A stretch of 64,000 nt of DNA from NCBI RefSeq assembly GCF_003863965.1, contig NZ_RRCN01000001.1, positions 6,011,071-6,075,070 on the forward strand, written 5' to 3'. Every line of letters begins with the position of its first letter. Within the stretch, counting starts at the first letter, position 1. A program made the translations under genes and the position numbers. The notes beneath the pieces were generated by a model, which worked only from the letters and a program-made list of their open reading frames with translations, made no database searches and had not been told where the DNA came from. Positions 44,466 to 54,146 of the stretch are shown one piece after another. This stretch comes from Paenibacillus oralis (GTDB taxonomy: Bacteria > Bacillota > Bacilli > Paenibacillales > Paenibacillaceae).

Positions 44466-45296
44466 TTATACTCCATGAACGATTTTGCCACAATATTCCG
44501 AAGGGCTGATCCCCTCCGTCCGCTTAAAAATCCGGCTGAAGTAGAATTCATCCGCAAACCCAAGCTCCCGGGCAACTTCCTTCACTTTTTTGTTCCCCTC
44601 GGCAAGCAGCTCCTTGGCTTTATCCACCTTGATTTTGTTGAAATATTCGATGACGGAATACCCCGTCGTGTTCTTGAACGCCCGCGAAAGGTAATACGTG
44701 GACAGATGAACCAACTCGGCCAATTCCGCCAAAGTCACCCGCTGCCCGATATGTTGATGCATGTATTCGATCACTTTTTCGATTTTCAAGCTGACCGCGT
44801 GATTTTCATTTTGCTTCTGCCGATGCTGAGAAATTTCAAACAGCAGCTGGAGAAGATATGCTTTCGAAATAAGCTCGTACCCCGGCCGCTTCGAATCCCA
44901 GCTATCCACCAGCTTTTTGAAGGTATCCGCGATTTGATAGCCGTTTTTGAGCATCTGCGCATCCTGCAGCGGGAGCGGATGGACTTCGTTTCCGACCGAC
45001 CAGGCGCCGTCATCAAAGCGGATGCTCGCATAGCTGAAATGCACCGTCAAGCAGCTTATCGGCTCACGGGCATCGAACTCGATCGTATGTAAAACATCGG
45101 GACGGATGTAGCACAGCGTGCCCTCCTGCACCGAATGACTTCTGTTGTCCACGATAAAACGGCCCTTTCCTCCGGTCACCAGAATCAGTTCGTGGTGCTG
45201 GAGCGTTCGGGTGATCAGGCTCCGCAGCTTCCGCGGATCGATTGGGGACCGGCTGTTGCAGTAATGGATATAGGGAAAGACATTTTTCAGATTCAT
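44466..45296 (-). CDS. AraC family transcriptional regulator
   Basis: A 276-residue regulator with an N-terminal cupin-like sensor (ELILVTGGKGRFIVDNRSHS) and the C-terminal AraC domain (RVTLAELAELVHLSTYYLSR, KEVARELGFADEFYFSRIFK). AAGGAGG 6 bases before the ATG at 45296 fixes the start. It lies downstream of the GH81 gene on the same strand, separated by a terminator, and may control that gene; AraC regulators next to Paenibacillus polysaccharidases usually sense sugars. Confidence 0.9.
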   Translation of the reverse strand: MNLKNVFPYIHYCNSRSPIDPRKLRSLITRTLQHHELILVTGGKGRFIVDNRSHSVQEGTLCYIRPDVLHTIEFDAREPISCLTVHFSYASIRFDDGAWSVGNEVHPLPLQDAQMLKNGYQIADTFKKLVDSWDSKRPGYELISKAYLLQLLFEISQHRQKQNENHAVSLKIEKVIEYMHQHIGQRVTLAELAELVHLSTYYLSRAFKNTTGYSVIEYFNKIKVDKAKELLAEGNKKVKEVARELGFADEFYFSRIFKRTEGISPSEYCGKIVHGV

Positions 45297-45321
45297 GGCT
45301 CCTCCTTGAATTGCCGCTTCG

Positions 45322-45366
45322 TAATAAAACTCCCGCTCCATGAGCGGTTCACGGAGACGGGAGTTT
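45322..45366 (-). terminator. Terminator of the GH81 gene
   Basis: On the minus strand AAACTCCCG-CTCC pairs with GGAG-CGGGAGTTT, followed by TATTA. Confidence 0.8.
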
Positions 45367-45378
45367 CTTTCATGGTAT

Positions 45379-48300
45379 TTAACGGTACAGGTTGAGCTCG
45401 GCGATAGACCACCACCATTCCGGCGTATCCTGCGTCAGCTCGATGGTCACAAGCCGGGCCGATTGCACCGGAAAGCTCTCCGAAATCTGCGGCGAGCGCG
45501 ATTCGTTTTCCAGAATCAGATCCCAATTCTCCCCGTCTTCAGATACGAGAAGCCGGTAGCCGCGGGCGTAGTCATTTTCACTGCCGCCGGAGTTCATGCT
45601 GATTTGGCTGAAGTTTTGCACGCTTCCCAAATCGAGCTGAATCCATTGGCCCGCCGTTTGCCCTGCGGAGGAAGTCCAGCGGCTGTTCTTGTCACCGTCC
45701 ACCATCGCCATGGCGTCTCCGTACGTTGACGACGTGACGGTCCAGCCCAAACGATCCAACGCTTCGGGGCCGGCTCCTTGCTCCGGCGCCCATGGCTCGT
45801 CGTCCGCCGTAAATACGCTCCATTCCGCAACGGACCACCAATGCGAATCCCTTCCGGTCTGAACCACCTTGATATATCGCGCGGTTTGCAGCGGAAAGGC
45901 GGCGGTAACCACCGGCTCCTTGCCTTCGCCGGCAGCGACGGGAGCACCCCAGTTTTGTCCGTCGACGGATGTATACACTTCATAACCGTGGGCGAAATCA
46001 TCCCGGCTATGGGCGCTGTCCAGCACGATTTGGTCGACCGGCTGCGCAGTTCCCAAATCGAGCAGGACCCATTCGCCGCCCGCCTGTTCGCGGCCTGAGG
46101 TCCAGCGGGTGTCTTTAAGGCCGTCCAGCATGGCCTCCGCGTTTTCTCCGGATGAAGCCGTTACGGTCCAACCGTCCGCAGCAAGCCGCTTCTGCTTACC
46201 GTTGCCGTAATTGTGCACGTACAGCTCCGATACTGACCACCATTTCGTAGCATCGCCGATTTGCACGATTTTGATGTAACGGGCGGTTTGTACTGGGAAC
46301 GTGATCGACAGTGTCCCCGGTTCGCCGGAACCGCCGGCAACGGGGCTGCCCCAATTTTTGCCGTCGCCGGAAACATATACCCTGTATTCGCGCGGATAAT
46401 CGTCCGCCGAATTACCCGGATCCAGCACGATCGTATCGAAGCTGTGCTCCGCGCCCAAATCGACTTTCAGCCATTGGCCGTTCGATTGCTCGCGGCCATT
46501 CGTCCAAAGCGTTCCGGGATCTCCGTCCAGCATATTGGCCGTTACGTCTTCGCCAAAGGTGGAGGATGCCGTAACGACCCAGCCCGAGCGGTCGTCCAGC
46601 GCGCCCAAATTCGGCAGAGGTGTCTTAGCCGCCTGCGAACCGAAGAGAGCCAGCTTTACCTCGGAGATCGACCACCAGCTGTCCGCCGGCTCCGTCAGGA
46701 CGATTTTCACATATCTGGCCTTCTGTTCATGAAGCGAGACCGCCAGGCTTGGCGAATTGCCTTTGCCGCTGGCTGCCGCCTCGTTCCAATTCTGGCCGTC
46801 GGCCGATACGTATACTTCATATCCGTGCGCGTAGTCGCCCCAGTTCGTGCCGGAATTCATGAACAGCGCATCAAAGACCTGCTCGGCGCCCAAATCGATT
46901 TGCAGCCAGTCGCCGGCCGCTTGGGCTTGTCCCGAAGACCAGCGGGTCGACAGGTCGCCGTCGATCATGCGTTCAGCCGGTTCGGAACTGGAGGATGCCG
47001 TAATCACCCAGCCTGTGCGGTCCAGGTATCGAACGCCCTTCGCGGGGTCCGGACCTTCCACAACCGTGTCCTCCAGCGGGTTGACGGCGACGAGCGCTTT
47101 GGGATATACCGTGGCGGAGCCCAATGCGCCGTCTTCATTGAAGAAACGAACGGTTTTAGGCGTGTCCCCCGGATTCCAAATCTGCGCGGTGTAGACGCCG
47201 TCTTTTTCATAGACCGTTGCCGCCGGATCGTCCGCCCAAATATCCATCGTTCTTGTGCCCGTCGTCACCATGCTATGAATAAACCAGTAGGCGTTAAACA
47301 CTTCGTTTTGCTGCATATTGCTGGTATCCCACTTGGCCAGCGCCCCTTCCGGATCGCTGATCGATTGGAACGGCCAGATGATATGCTCCCAGGTACGCTC
47401 CGGCGTGCCGCCGAGGTCCTTGATCAGACCGGCGTACAAATCCGCCGTTTTCTGCGGATCGCGGCCGTAATAGGTCATCCATTCCGCCGGCGGAAGCCAG
47501 TGAATGCCGTAAATATGCTCCGGATCTCCGGAAAAATAAGTGCCATACAAATAGGCGCTGCCGTAAACATGCCCGACCGTTGCGTGCTTGTAGCCTTCCG
47601 CCCAATTGTCGTGGTCATAGTTGAACCAATACTGCTCGGCGGCTTTTTCCTCGGTGGTAAAGCCCCAGATGCCCGCATCGCGGTAAGTATCGTTGCCGGT
47701 CACCAGGCCCCACATGTATTCGCCGACCCAGCTGAACAGCGCTTCTCCGGCCGCTTCCTGGTTGTTGCCGCTCCGGTTGTCCGCATAGCCGCCGGCCCAG
47801 GAATGGCCCTCATAAGGATCGAAGTTGCGGAACCAAGGGAATAACTCATCCGTTCTCGAAGGATTGGCGTAATCGCGGATCAAAAGCTCCACCATATCCC
47901 CGTAATCCCGCAAAAATTCCTGGTCATACGTGGCGAGTACAGCAGAGGCGAAAATATAGTACCCGTACGTAAAATGATGGTCGGTTAATCCGGTATTTAT
48001 GCCGAATCCGCTGCCGTATGGGAACACGGCCCCCCACGTGTCGTCATAGTGGAAATAGGTCGAATGCACCTTCTCGTCAGGAGAATACGTGTACCAGTCG
48101 GTCAAAATCGTCCGCAGCAAAGCCAGATAATGATCTTTGCGTTCGGTATCGCCAAGCTGATCGCTGATCAAGACCGCCAGGGCGAGCGGGTGCAGCTTTT
48201 TCCCCTGCCAATAAGGTTCAGCGTTCATCGCTCCATTTGCCACATCCGCGTCCAGTTGATCGAGATAGGCGGTTAATTGCGCGCGGGAGTACAACGGATC

Positions 48301-50343
48301 GTTGGGCTCCACAAACTGCGGAATGATGCCATAAAACCGGTCCTGTGTCGTAAACGTATTGCCTTCGCTGACTTTCAGCAGACCGCGGATCGAAGGATAC
48401 GTCAGATCGGTCAGCGGCGAGGCAGCGATTTTCCATTGATGCGGCAGCAGCGCCATCAGCGTTTCCGCAGAAAATCCCGGCCGCTTCAGCTCGGTGATAG
48501 ATTCAAAGCGCGTGGTTACAAGCGATTCCGCCTCATCATATTCGTATTCAACCCTCGTATCCGTGACGAAAGCATAAGCATGACGATAATAATCGCCCAG
48601 ATCGGACGCTGACGGCAGCGCCGCCAAAGACAGGTAATTTTCGCCTTGTCCGAGCTTGATTTTGATCGTGTTTCCAAGCTTCATAAACGTCGTTCCCTCA
48701 GGAGCAAACACACCGTAGTTGCGCACGAAGGTTTGCGGGACAGGCGCTCTGTCCTTATTGGTCACTTCGATGCCGATATGGTCGGCCGTCAGCACATCCC
48801 CGTCATTCAGCAGGATCGGCTGATTGTTGTCGTCGTATAACCGGGTGATGACCGGCGATTGGAGAATTACGGCGTCCGGGTTCTCGTAGGTGTTGTACAA
48901 GAACGGCGACCCCTTCACAAACGTCGTGGTCATCTTGGCCGTCTCGTCATCGCTCATCACGACGCTCGCGGAAAAATCCCCATAGCCGGAAATTTTCGTA
49001 ACTACGTCGGCGGGATTGATATTGGCCAGAGACAGAATCAAATCCGGATCGCCGTCGGCGTCGATCGAGCCGCCGTCCGCCGAAGCATAACCGGCCCCAG
49101 GGTTCAATATGTTCAGCCCCTGCTTGGTGTAGCGGTTTTTCAGCGGAAGCGTGATCAGGCTGTTGCCGCCGCCCAGGTTTTCGATCAGGATCGATTGCCA
49201 CCAGTCGTTGGATGGAATCGGCGCCTCGACGTCTGCGGTGCGGTATTTCGGATTTTTCGGCGCCAGCATCGTCACATCGTTGATTTCGTAGCTGCCCGCT
49301 CCGACTTGAACCGAAGAAACCGCCGGGATGTCCGGAATATCGTAGCTTGATTTCGGATCGCCTTCGCGGTAAGCGTACACGCCGAACTCGTACATCGAGT
49401 ATCCGTTCGTGGAGCCGCGTCCGAGCCCCGCCATTTTGACGTAACGGGCCTTCGCGTAGACCGGAATCGTCTCCGTTCCGCCCGATCCGATTAGTTGCCG
49501 GTACACGGTGGTCCAGCTTTGGGCGTCGTCCGACACCTGGATGTCGTAAGCTCTGCCGTAGGCGGTTTCCCATTTGAACGACACGCTGCCGATTTCGCTG
49601 GATTGGCCCAGGTCCACATAAATCCATTCATTGTCGGCATAGATGGACGACCAGCGGGTATCGCCGTTGCCGTCGGTGGCGTTTTTGGCCAAATAGTTCC
49701 GCTCTTCCATCTTGGCTTTGTCTTCGGGCGATCTGCTAGGCTCGTCGATCTCCAGCGAAGACGCCGTGACCGGCTTGCCCAGCGCCAGGTTGACGGCCTC
49801 CGGTTTAGGCGGCAGGTTGACGCCCCCGGTGCCGTACACGCTGAATTCCCAAATCGATATGCCGTAAGCCTTTTGAGCGCGGTCCGTGCTGTAGACGCGG
49901 ACATACCGGCCCTGCTCCGCCAGTTTATCCACTTCGGTCAGCCCGCCTTCGCCCTTGGTCGTGGAATAGACCGGTTTCCAGTGGATTTCGTCATCCGATA
50001 CCTGCAATTCGAACGACGTGGCATAAGCATTTTCCCATTTTACGGAAATCTTCGAGATGGAAGCACTTTTGCCCAAATCGACGTAAATCCATTGCGGGTC
50101 CTTCTGCCATACGCTTTCCCAACGGGTATTTTCGTTACCGTCGACCGCCATATCCGGCGTATTGCCGCCCAGCGATGATGAACTATAGACCGGTCTGTTT
50201 CGAGAAAGCAAATAATCTTGCTCTTCCGCATAAGCCGCCGGCATAGAAAACATCGGAACGCTGCTAATCAGCAACATGACGGCCAACGCAAAATGGGCCC
50301 AGATCCCGCGAGCCTTCCGCTTGCTCAGGAATAATTTCCCCAT
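45379..50343 (-). CDS. Secreted GH81 endo-beta-1,3-glucanase with six discoidin domains
   Basis: A 1654-residue secreted enzyme. A signal peptide (about 1-39) is followed by two F5/8 type C (discoidin) domains (about 42-170 and 186-330), a GH81 catalytic core (about 345-1080) and four more discoidin domains (about 1105-1235, 1248-1375, 1385-1510, 1528-1654). GH81 enzymes cleave beta-1,3-glucans such as fungal wall glucan, laminarin and callose. Core motifs are STYFHYDDTWGAVFPYGSGF, HHFTYGYYIFASAVL, EGHSWAGGYADNRSGNNQEA with the likely catalytic glutamate E863, and IHWLPPAEWMTYYG. Each discoidin domain shows the MLDGD/DTRWTS and GQWxxxDLG patterns and probably binds glucan. No SLH domain is seen, so it is released. 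Confidence 0.95.
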   Translation of the reverse strand: MGKLFLSKRKARGIWAHFALAVMLLISSVPMFSMPAAYAEEQDYLLSRNRPVYSSSSLGGNTPDMAVDGNENTRWESVWQKDPQWIYVDLGKSASISKISVKWENAYATSFELQVSDDEIHWKPVYSTTKGEGGLTEVDKLAEQGRYVRVYSTDRAQKAYGISIWEFSVYGTGGVNLPPKPEAVNLALGKPVTASSLEIDEPSRSPEDKAKMEERNYLAKNATDGNGDTRWSSIYADNEWIYVDLGQSSEIGSVSFKWETAYGRAYDIQVSDDAQSWTTVYRQLIGSGGTETIPVYAKARYVKMAGLGRGSTNGYSMYEFGVYAYREGDPKSSYDIPDIPAVSSVQVGAGSYEINDVTMLAPKNPKYRTADVEAPIPSNDWWQSILIENLGGGNSLITLPLKNRYTKQGLNILNPGAGYASADGGSIDADGDPDLILSLANINPADVVTKISGYGDFSASVVMSDDETAKMTTTFVKGSPFLYNTYENPDAVILQSPVITRLYDDNNQPILLNDGDVLTADHIGIEVTNKDRAPVPQTFVRNYGVFAPEGTTFMKLGNTIKIKLGQGENYLSLAALPSASDLGDYYRHAYAFVTDTRVEYEYDEAESLVTTRFESITELKRPGFSAETLMALLPHQWKIAASPLTDLTYPSIRGLLKVSEGNTFTTQDRFYGIIPQFVEPNDPLYSRAQLTAYLDQLDADVANGAMNAEPYWQGKKLHPLALAVLISDQLGDTERKDHYLALLRTILTDWYTYSPDEKVHSTYFHYDDTWGAVFPYGSGFGINTGLTDHHFTYGYYIFASAVLATYDQEFLRDYGDMVELLIRDYANPSRTDELFPWFRNFDPYEGHSWAGGYADNRSGNNQEAAGEALFSWVGEYMWGLVTGNDTYRDAGIWGFTTEEKAAEQYWFNYDHDNWAEGYKHATVGHVYGSAYLYGTYFSGDPEHIYGIHWLPPAEWMTYYGRDPQKTADLYAGLIKDLGGTPERTWEHIIWPFQSISDPEGALAKWDTSNMQQNEVFNAYWFIHSMVTTGTRTMDIWADDPAATVYEKDGVYTAQIWNPGDTPKTVRFFNEDGALGSATVYPKALVAVNPLEDTVVEGPDPAKGVRYLDRTGWVITASSSSEPAERMIDGDLSTRWSSGQAQAAGDWLQIDLGAEQVFDALFMNSGTNWGDYAHGYEVYVSADGQNWNEAAASGKGNSPSLAVSLHEQKARYVKIVLTEPADSWWSISEVKLALFGSQAAKTPLPNLGALDDRSGWVVTASSTFGEDVTANMLDGDPGTLWTNGREQSNGQWLKVDLGAEHSFDTIVLDPGNSADDYPREYRVYVSGDGKNWGSPVAGGSGEPGTLSITFPVQTARYIKIVQIGDATKWWSVSELYVHNYGNGKQKRLAADGWTVTASSGENAEAMLDGLKDTRWTSGREQAGGEWVLLDLGTAQPVDQIVLDSAHSRDDFAHGYEVYTSVDGQNWGAPVAAGEGKEPVVTAAFPLQTARYIKVVQTGRDSHWWSVAEWSVFTADDEPWAPEQGAGPEALDRLGWTVTSSTYGDAMAMVDGDKNSRWTSSAGQTAGQWIQLDLGSVQNFSQISMNSGGSENDYARGYRLLVSEDGENWDLILENESRSPQISESFPVQSARLVTIELTQDTPEWWWSIAELNLYR

Positions 50344-50586
50344 GTCCTCTCTCCTTCATGAATTGGTCTGCACTGCTGATGGAACAAATCTAGATTCGCT
50401 ACCCGTCCCTTTACTCGCGGCCTCCCTTCGCGCCTCCAAAATACTTGGTATGATTCCAAAATTTGGAATCTAAATCAATATACAAATGATTTATCGTCGC
50501 ACGGTATAACGATTTTAATAGAGAAGTGTGATAGTTTTCATAAAATAGGTAAAAAGAACTACTTACTTACACTGCTGATGCGAACG

Positions 50587-50635
50587 CAAAAAAAACAGGA
50601 AAGTCCCTAACGGTAGCGAACTCCCCTGCTTTTTT
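50587..50635 (-). terminator. Terminator downstream of the VOC gene
   Basis: On the minus strand CAGGGGAGT pairs loosely with ACTTTCCTG and is followed by eight T residues. It is beyond the repeat element. Confidence 0.6.
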
Positions 50636-50752
50636 CATATGACCCTACAGGTCAGCATCCCTATTCGTTTGGAATCAACGGCTCTGCAGCCCGCGCGTAA
50701 TGAGGTGAACATGACTCAAATCTAAGGAAGAAGGAGGAGGCAGGAACCTGGA

Positions 50753-50946
50753 AAATCCCACGAAATGCAAAAGTGCAGGCGGTTTTCGTCGAAATTCCAC
50801 GAAACAGGTGGTTCAGGTGTAAAAGTGCAGTTCATTTCGGGCCAAGAGCTGCTTTTTTATCGGATAGCCCTAAATGAGATGTACTTTTGCATTTCAAGCG
50901 CTCTCAAATGGTGATTTACGGGAAATAGAATGCACTTTTGCAGTTG
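50753..50946. repeat. Intergenic repeat, ATGCAAAAGTGCA family, copy 2
   Basis: Second full copy of the element at 35891-36083. Units at 50764 and 50816 (direct, 52 apart) and 50880 and 50931 (inverted, 51 apart). It lies in the 639-base gap between the GH81 and VOC genes. In 50344-50586 only the GH81 promoter region is expected and nothing else was recognised. Confidence 0.85.
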
Positions 50947-50982
50947 TTAACGCCATTGACTCAAGAAAAACATCGATCTGCG

Positions 50983-51660
50983 TCAAACAGAACTTCCTGT
51001 CTCAACCCGGTTGATGCTTGAAAAACGGAACCGGCCCACCCCGGCCACCGTGACCTCCACAGGATAAAAGCGCGCTTGTTTGCCATTGGAAAAATACCAT
51101 TCCCGCTCATTCCGGACGACGATCAGGAGCCCCTGCTCATCCCCGACCGGAGTGAATTCTTCGGAAGCTTCCCGCCAGTTGGATAGTCCCGCCGCATTCA
51201 GCTCTCTTACCAAAGGCAGGGTCTCCTCGGCCACAATGCCCACCTCGCTGATGCTCATCACGTCGCTGGCCGTAAACGCGTGATCGATCCCGCTCGCCAA
51301 GTTGTGCCTGGCGATGAACTCCACAATGTTGCCTGCCGGGTCCTCGAAATAAACGGAATGAGCGTTCCAGGAGGTGAAAAACACCTCATCGTCGCCCTCT
51401 TCCTCAATTAAAGCCACTTTGGAAGCCGCCCACGTTTTCACTTCGGCGAATTTATTCTCCGGTACATTCAAAGCGAAATGATATAAAGGCCGCTCTCCCG
51501 CAGCAGCCGCTTTGAACGTCAACAAAGTCGCCCCGGCCCGGATCGTAAACCGGTCCTCCCCCTGCTCCGCAAGCTCGAAACCGAACCGATCGGCATAAAA
51601 CGCTTGCGTCTCCCGGAGTTTAGACGAACTGATCCTAAAGGCTACGCGCTCAAAAATCAT
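50983..51660 (-). CDS. VOC (glyoxalase/bleomycin-resistance fold) protein
   Basis: A 225-residue protein with a vicinal-oxygen-chelate domain in its first 120 residues (RVAFRISSSKLRETQAFYAD, then SVYFEDPAGNIVEFIARH). The remaining 100 residues form a second beta-rich part without clear metal ligands. The metal-binding residues in the first domain include a His/Glu pattern. It is a putative dioxygenase or resistance-type enzyme; the substrate is unknown. A thioredoxin gene precedes it by 51 bases on the same strand. Confidence 0.85.
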   Translation of the reverse strand: MIFERVAFRISSSKLRETQAFYADRFGFELAEQGEDRFTIRAGATLLTFKAAAAGERPLYHFALNVPENKFAEVKTWAASKVALIEEEGDDEVFFTSWNAHSVYFEDPAGNIVEFIARHNLASGIDHAFTASDVMSISEVGIVAEETLPLVRELNAAGLSNWREASEEFTPVGDEQGLLIVVRNEREWYFSNGKQARFYPVEVTVAGVGRFRFSSINRVETGSSV

Positions 51661-51711
51661 GCTTCCATCTCCCTTCCCCGGGACAACTTCACCCTAATGC
51701 TCGGCCAGAAT

Positions 51712-52026
51712 TTACAAGCTTTCCAGATACTCTTTGATTTGCCCCGGAGTTTTGGCGAATTTGCTGTGCAGATGGGCGAGCTTTTCCCCGTTTTTGTAGA
51801 CGAGCAGGCTCGGGATGCCACGAACTTGATTAGCTTCGGCAATCGGCTGGAACTCTTCCGCGTCCATAGCGTAAAACTCCTTGTCCGGATGTTCCGCGAT
51901 AATATCGCCGATAAAGCGGTCCAGGTTTTTGCAATCCGGGCACCACGTCGTATCGAATTTAATGACGGTAAATTGGTCTCTTTGAGTCAGCTGTTCGAAT
52001 TGTTCAGCGGATTGTACTCTCTCCAT
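51712..52026 (-). CDS. Thioredoxin family protein
   Basis: A 104-residue thioredoxin-like protein. The active site is FDTTWCPDCKNLDRF with CPDC in place of the usual CGPC, a variant of thiol-disulfide oxidoreductases in Bacillales. The cis-proline stretch is VRGIPSLLVYKNG. GGAGAGG precedes the ATG. It probably acts as a cytosolic thiol reductant or bacillithiol-linked bacilliredoxin-like enzyme; the second cysteine is kept, so it can form a disulfide. Confidence 0.9.
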   Translation of the reverse strand: MERVQSAEQFEQLTQRDQFTVIKFDTTWCPDCKNLDRFIGDIIAEHPDKEFYAMDAEEFQPIAEANQVRGIPSLLVYKNGEKLAHLHSKFAKTPGQIKEYLESL

Positions 52027-52180
52027 GCGGATCCTCTCCTTTTAACAGGGAAATGATTAAAATTTTATATATGTGTTGTCTCTATTATATACGATTCGGC
52101 CGGAATCACCTAGTTTTTGAGAACCGGGCAGCCGTGAGCCGTGTTACAATAAGTCAAAAAGGAATGGGGATGCTCATACG

Positions 52181-52507
52181 ATGATCATCACGATTTTATT
52201 GTTTGTGGCCGCGGGTTTGGCGGAAATCGGCGGAGGGTATTTAGTCTGGTTATGGCTGCGTGAATCAAAGCCCCTATGGTACGGCATTGTCGGAGGGCTT
52301 ATTTTGGTGGCGTACGGGATCATCCCTACGCTGCAGAACTTCCCTTCCTTTGGGCGGGTGTATGCGGCGTATGGAGGCGTGTTCATCGCTCTGGCCGTGC
52401 TTTGGGGCTGGTGGGTGGATAAAAAAACGCCCGATATCTACGATTGGGCCGGGGCCGCGATCTGCCTTGTCGGCGTGTCGGTGATGTTGTGGGCGCCGCG
52501 CCATTGA
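52181..52507 (+). CDS. YnfA/UPF0060 family membrane protein
   Basis: A 108-residue protein with four membrane helices and the YnfA-family features AGLAEIGGGYLVWLWLRESK, YGIIPTLQNFPSFGRVYAAYG and WGWWVDKKTPDIYDWAGAAI. The family is related to small multidrug resistance transporters and some members export toxic cations. It starts with AAGGAATGGGG upstream. The gene stands alone and is followed by a tandem repeat. Confidence 0.92.
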   Translation: MIITILLFVAAGLAEIGGGYLVWLWLRESKPLWYGIVGGLILVAYGIIPTLQNFPSFGRVYAAYGGVFIALAVLWGWWVDKKTPDIYDWAGAAICLVGVSVMLWAPRH

Positions 52508-52612
52508 TGGCGTGATGCCGCAATGTGTAATGCCATAATGCGTAATGCCATAATGCGTAATGGCCTGATGCCGTAATGCCGTTATGCCGTTATGCCGTGC
52601 AGCCGTTATGAC
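52508..52612. repeat. Tandem TAATGCC-type repeat after ynfA
   Basis: About seven imperfect 15-16-base steps, including two exact TAATGCCATAATGCG steps and later variants with TAATGCCGTTATGCCG. It begins right after the ynfA stop codon. Confidence 0.75.
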
Positions 52613-52721
52613 TGATAGCAAATCCCCCCGCGCAGGCCGCGTTGCGCATGAAAAGCGGTTTTTACCACCCTAAAGTTAGATTACATACTTGCATCGCATA
52701 AGGAAGGTATCTCGTCAACTA

Positions 52722-54146
52722 CTCATGACTAAAGTCACGAGCTTGTAACTGCCCGGAAGTGCATGCGGCAAAAAGTCTCCTTCCTTAACATGGCGTTACT
52801 ATAGGCAGGTTGACATCTGCCCAATTGTATAAGTATACCTATACAATCCCTTCAGTGATGTACTTCATTCCAATACGCTGAAGATTCATGGCGGCAACTC
52901 GATCATCATTTGAGCTATACCCGTATTCTTTACATTTAAAGTGATGCTTCTTCTTGTCCCGGTTCCCTTTATTTTTATGTTCGCACTTTGGGCAGGTCTG
53001 AGAGGTGTACTTGGGATCCACAGCAATCACTTTTGCTCCATGTAATGCGGCTTTGTACTCGATCATTTTTCTTAGTTGATAGAAGGACCAAGATACTGAT
53101 TCATAACGTTCGTTAAGTCGAATCTTTTCCGTTTTACTACGAACACCTGTTAAATTCTCAGCCACCATCAAAGTGTTTGCACCATACTTACGGACGAGTG
53201 CCTTAGATATACAATGATTGACATCATGCATCCAACGGTTTTCTCGTCCTCCAATCCGTTTTAGTTTCCTTCTGGCGGAGGCTGTGCCGACTTGTTGCAG
53301 TTGTTTACGCATATGCTTGTACCTCGACCGCTTGTCTTTGATCGGTCGACCATGGAAAAACGTACACTTGTCCTGCGAATCATAACTGGTGGCGATAAAG
53401 TTGATCCCAAGATCAATACCAACAACTTGATGAATGGCCCCTGTTTCGATTTCGGCGATTTCTTGGGATACTGAAATATGGAGGAAGAACCTTCCCTTCT
53501 TGTGGACCAACTTTGCAGTCCCGTAGGACCAAGATCCATCAAAGTAAGAATCCATACCTTTCGTTATAGGGTACTTTGATCCGACCATACAGCGTGTTGA
53601 TGGAGATAATTTGTTCGGAGAGCGAATAGTCCCTATTCCACACTAGGTCGTACTCGGATTTCTTGAAAAGGATTTGTGTCCAAGGGTGTTTGTTGCTGAG
53701 TAACGACTTATATCTGGCGATGACGGTTCTCATAACGGACTGGGCCATTTGCGACCGGAGAGAAAAAACATTGCGCAATACTCGATACATCATGTTGTGG
53801 AGTAAAGTCTTAGAGAGGATTTTGTCTTTATGTACAAGTACAGACAAGTGGTTGCTCGCATCGCGGTAAACGTGCAAGGTTTGTCGTAACCAATCCGCTT
53901 GTTGCCCAGTAGGCAGTATTTTCACTTTCGCTGTTAAAGTAAGTTTCAAACCTATCACCACACTTCAAAGAAAGGTGAAGTCAATATAAGGAAGCAACAT
54001 CTGTCTCATTTCATTGTAACAAACAATTGTTCCCATTTAAAGCAATAGTAATGTCTTTGCAATATTTTGAAGGGAGGAAGTAAAGGAATATAGCTTGTCA
54101 GTGAGGTGGAGACTACGCAATTTCCTCTCATGACTAAAGTCTCGAG
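52722..54146 (-). mobile_element. IS200/IS605-type element with tnpB only (decayed)
   Basis: A tnpB locus flanked by the two subterminal hairpins CTCATGACTAAAGTCACGAG (52722-52741) and CTCATGACTAAAGTCTCGAG (54127-54146), which differ in one base and lie in the same orientation, as expected for IS200/IS605 ends. No tnpA is present, so it is of the IS1341-like group and not self-mobile. The true ends lie a short way outside the hairpins. The right end between 52722 and 52840 probably carries the guide (omega/reRNA) sequence. Confidence 0.8.
52839..53961 (-). pseudogene. tnpB: Frameshifted tnpB (RNA-guided nuclease)
   Basis: Two overlapping frames encode a TnpB of about 374 residues. The 5' frame (53961-53539) ends GRIKVPYNERYGFLL and the 3' frame (from 53588) continues DSYFDGSWSYGTAKLVHKKG. 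A +1 shift near 53550 would join them. The RuvC residues are present (VVGIDLGIN, MVAENLTGVR, SSNDDRVAAMN). The zinc ribbon is damaged: CPKCEHKN is followed by HFKCKEYGY, where the last cysteine of CxxC is a tyrosine. The nuclease is therefore probably inactive. Confidence 0.85.

Noticed and set aside
46261..47844. 527-codon ORF on the plus strand
   Set aside because: It is antisense to the GH81 gene, in a GC-rich region where stop codons are rare on the other strand, and matches no domain.
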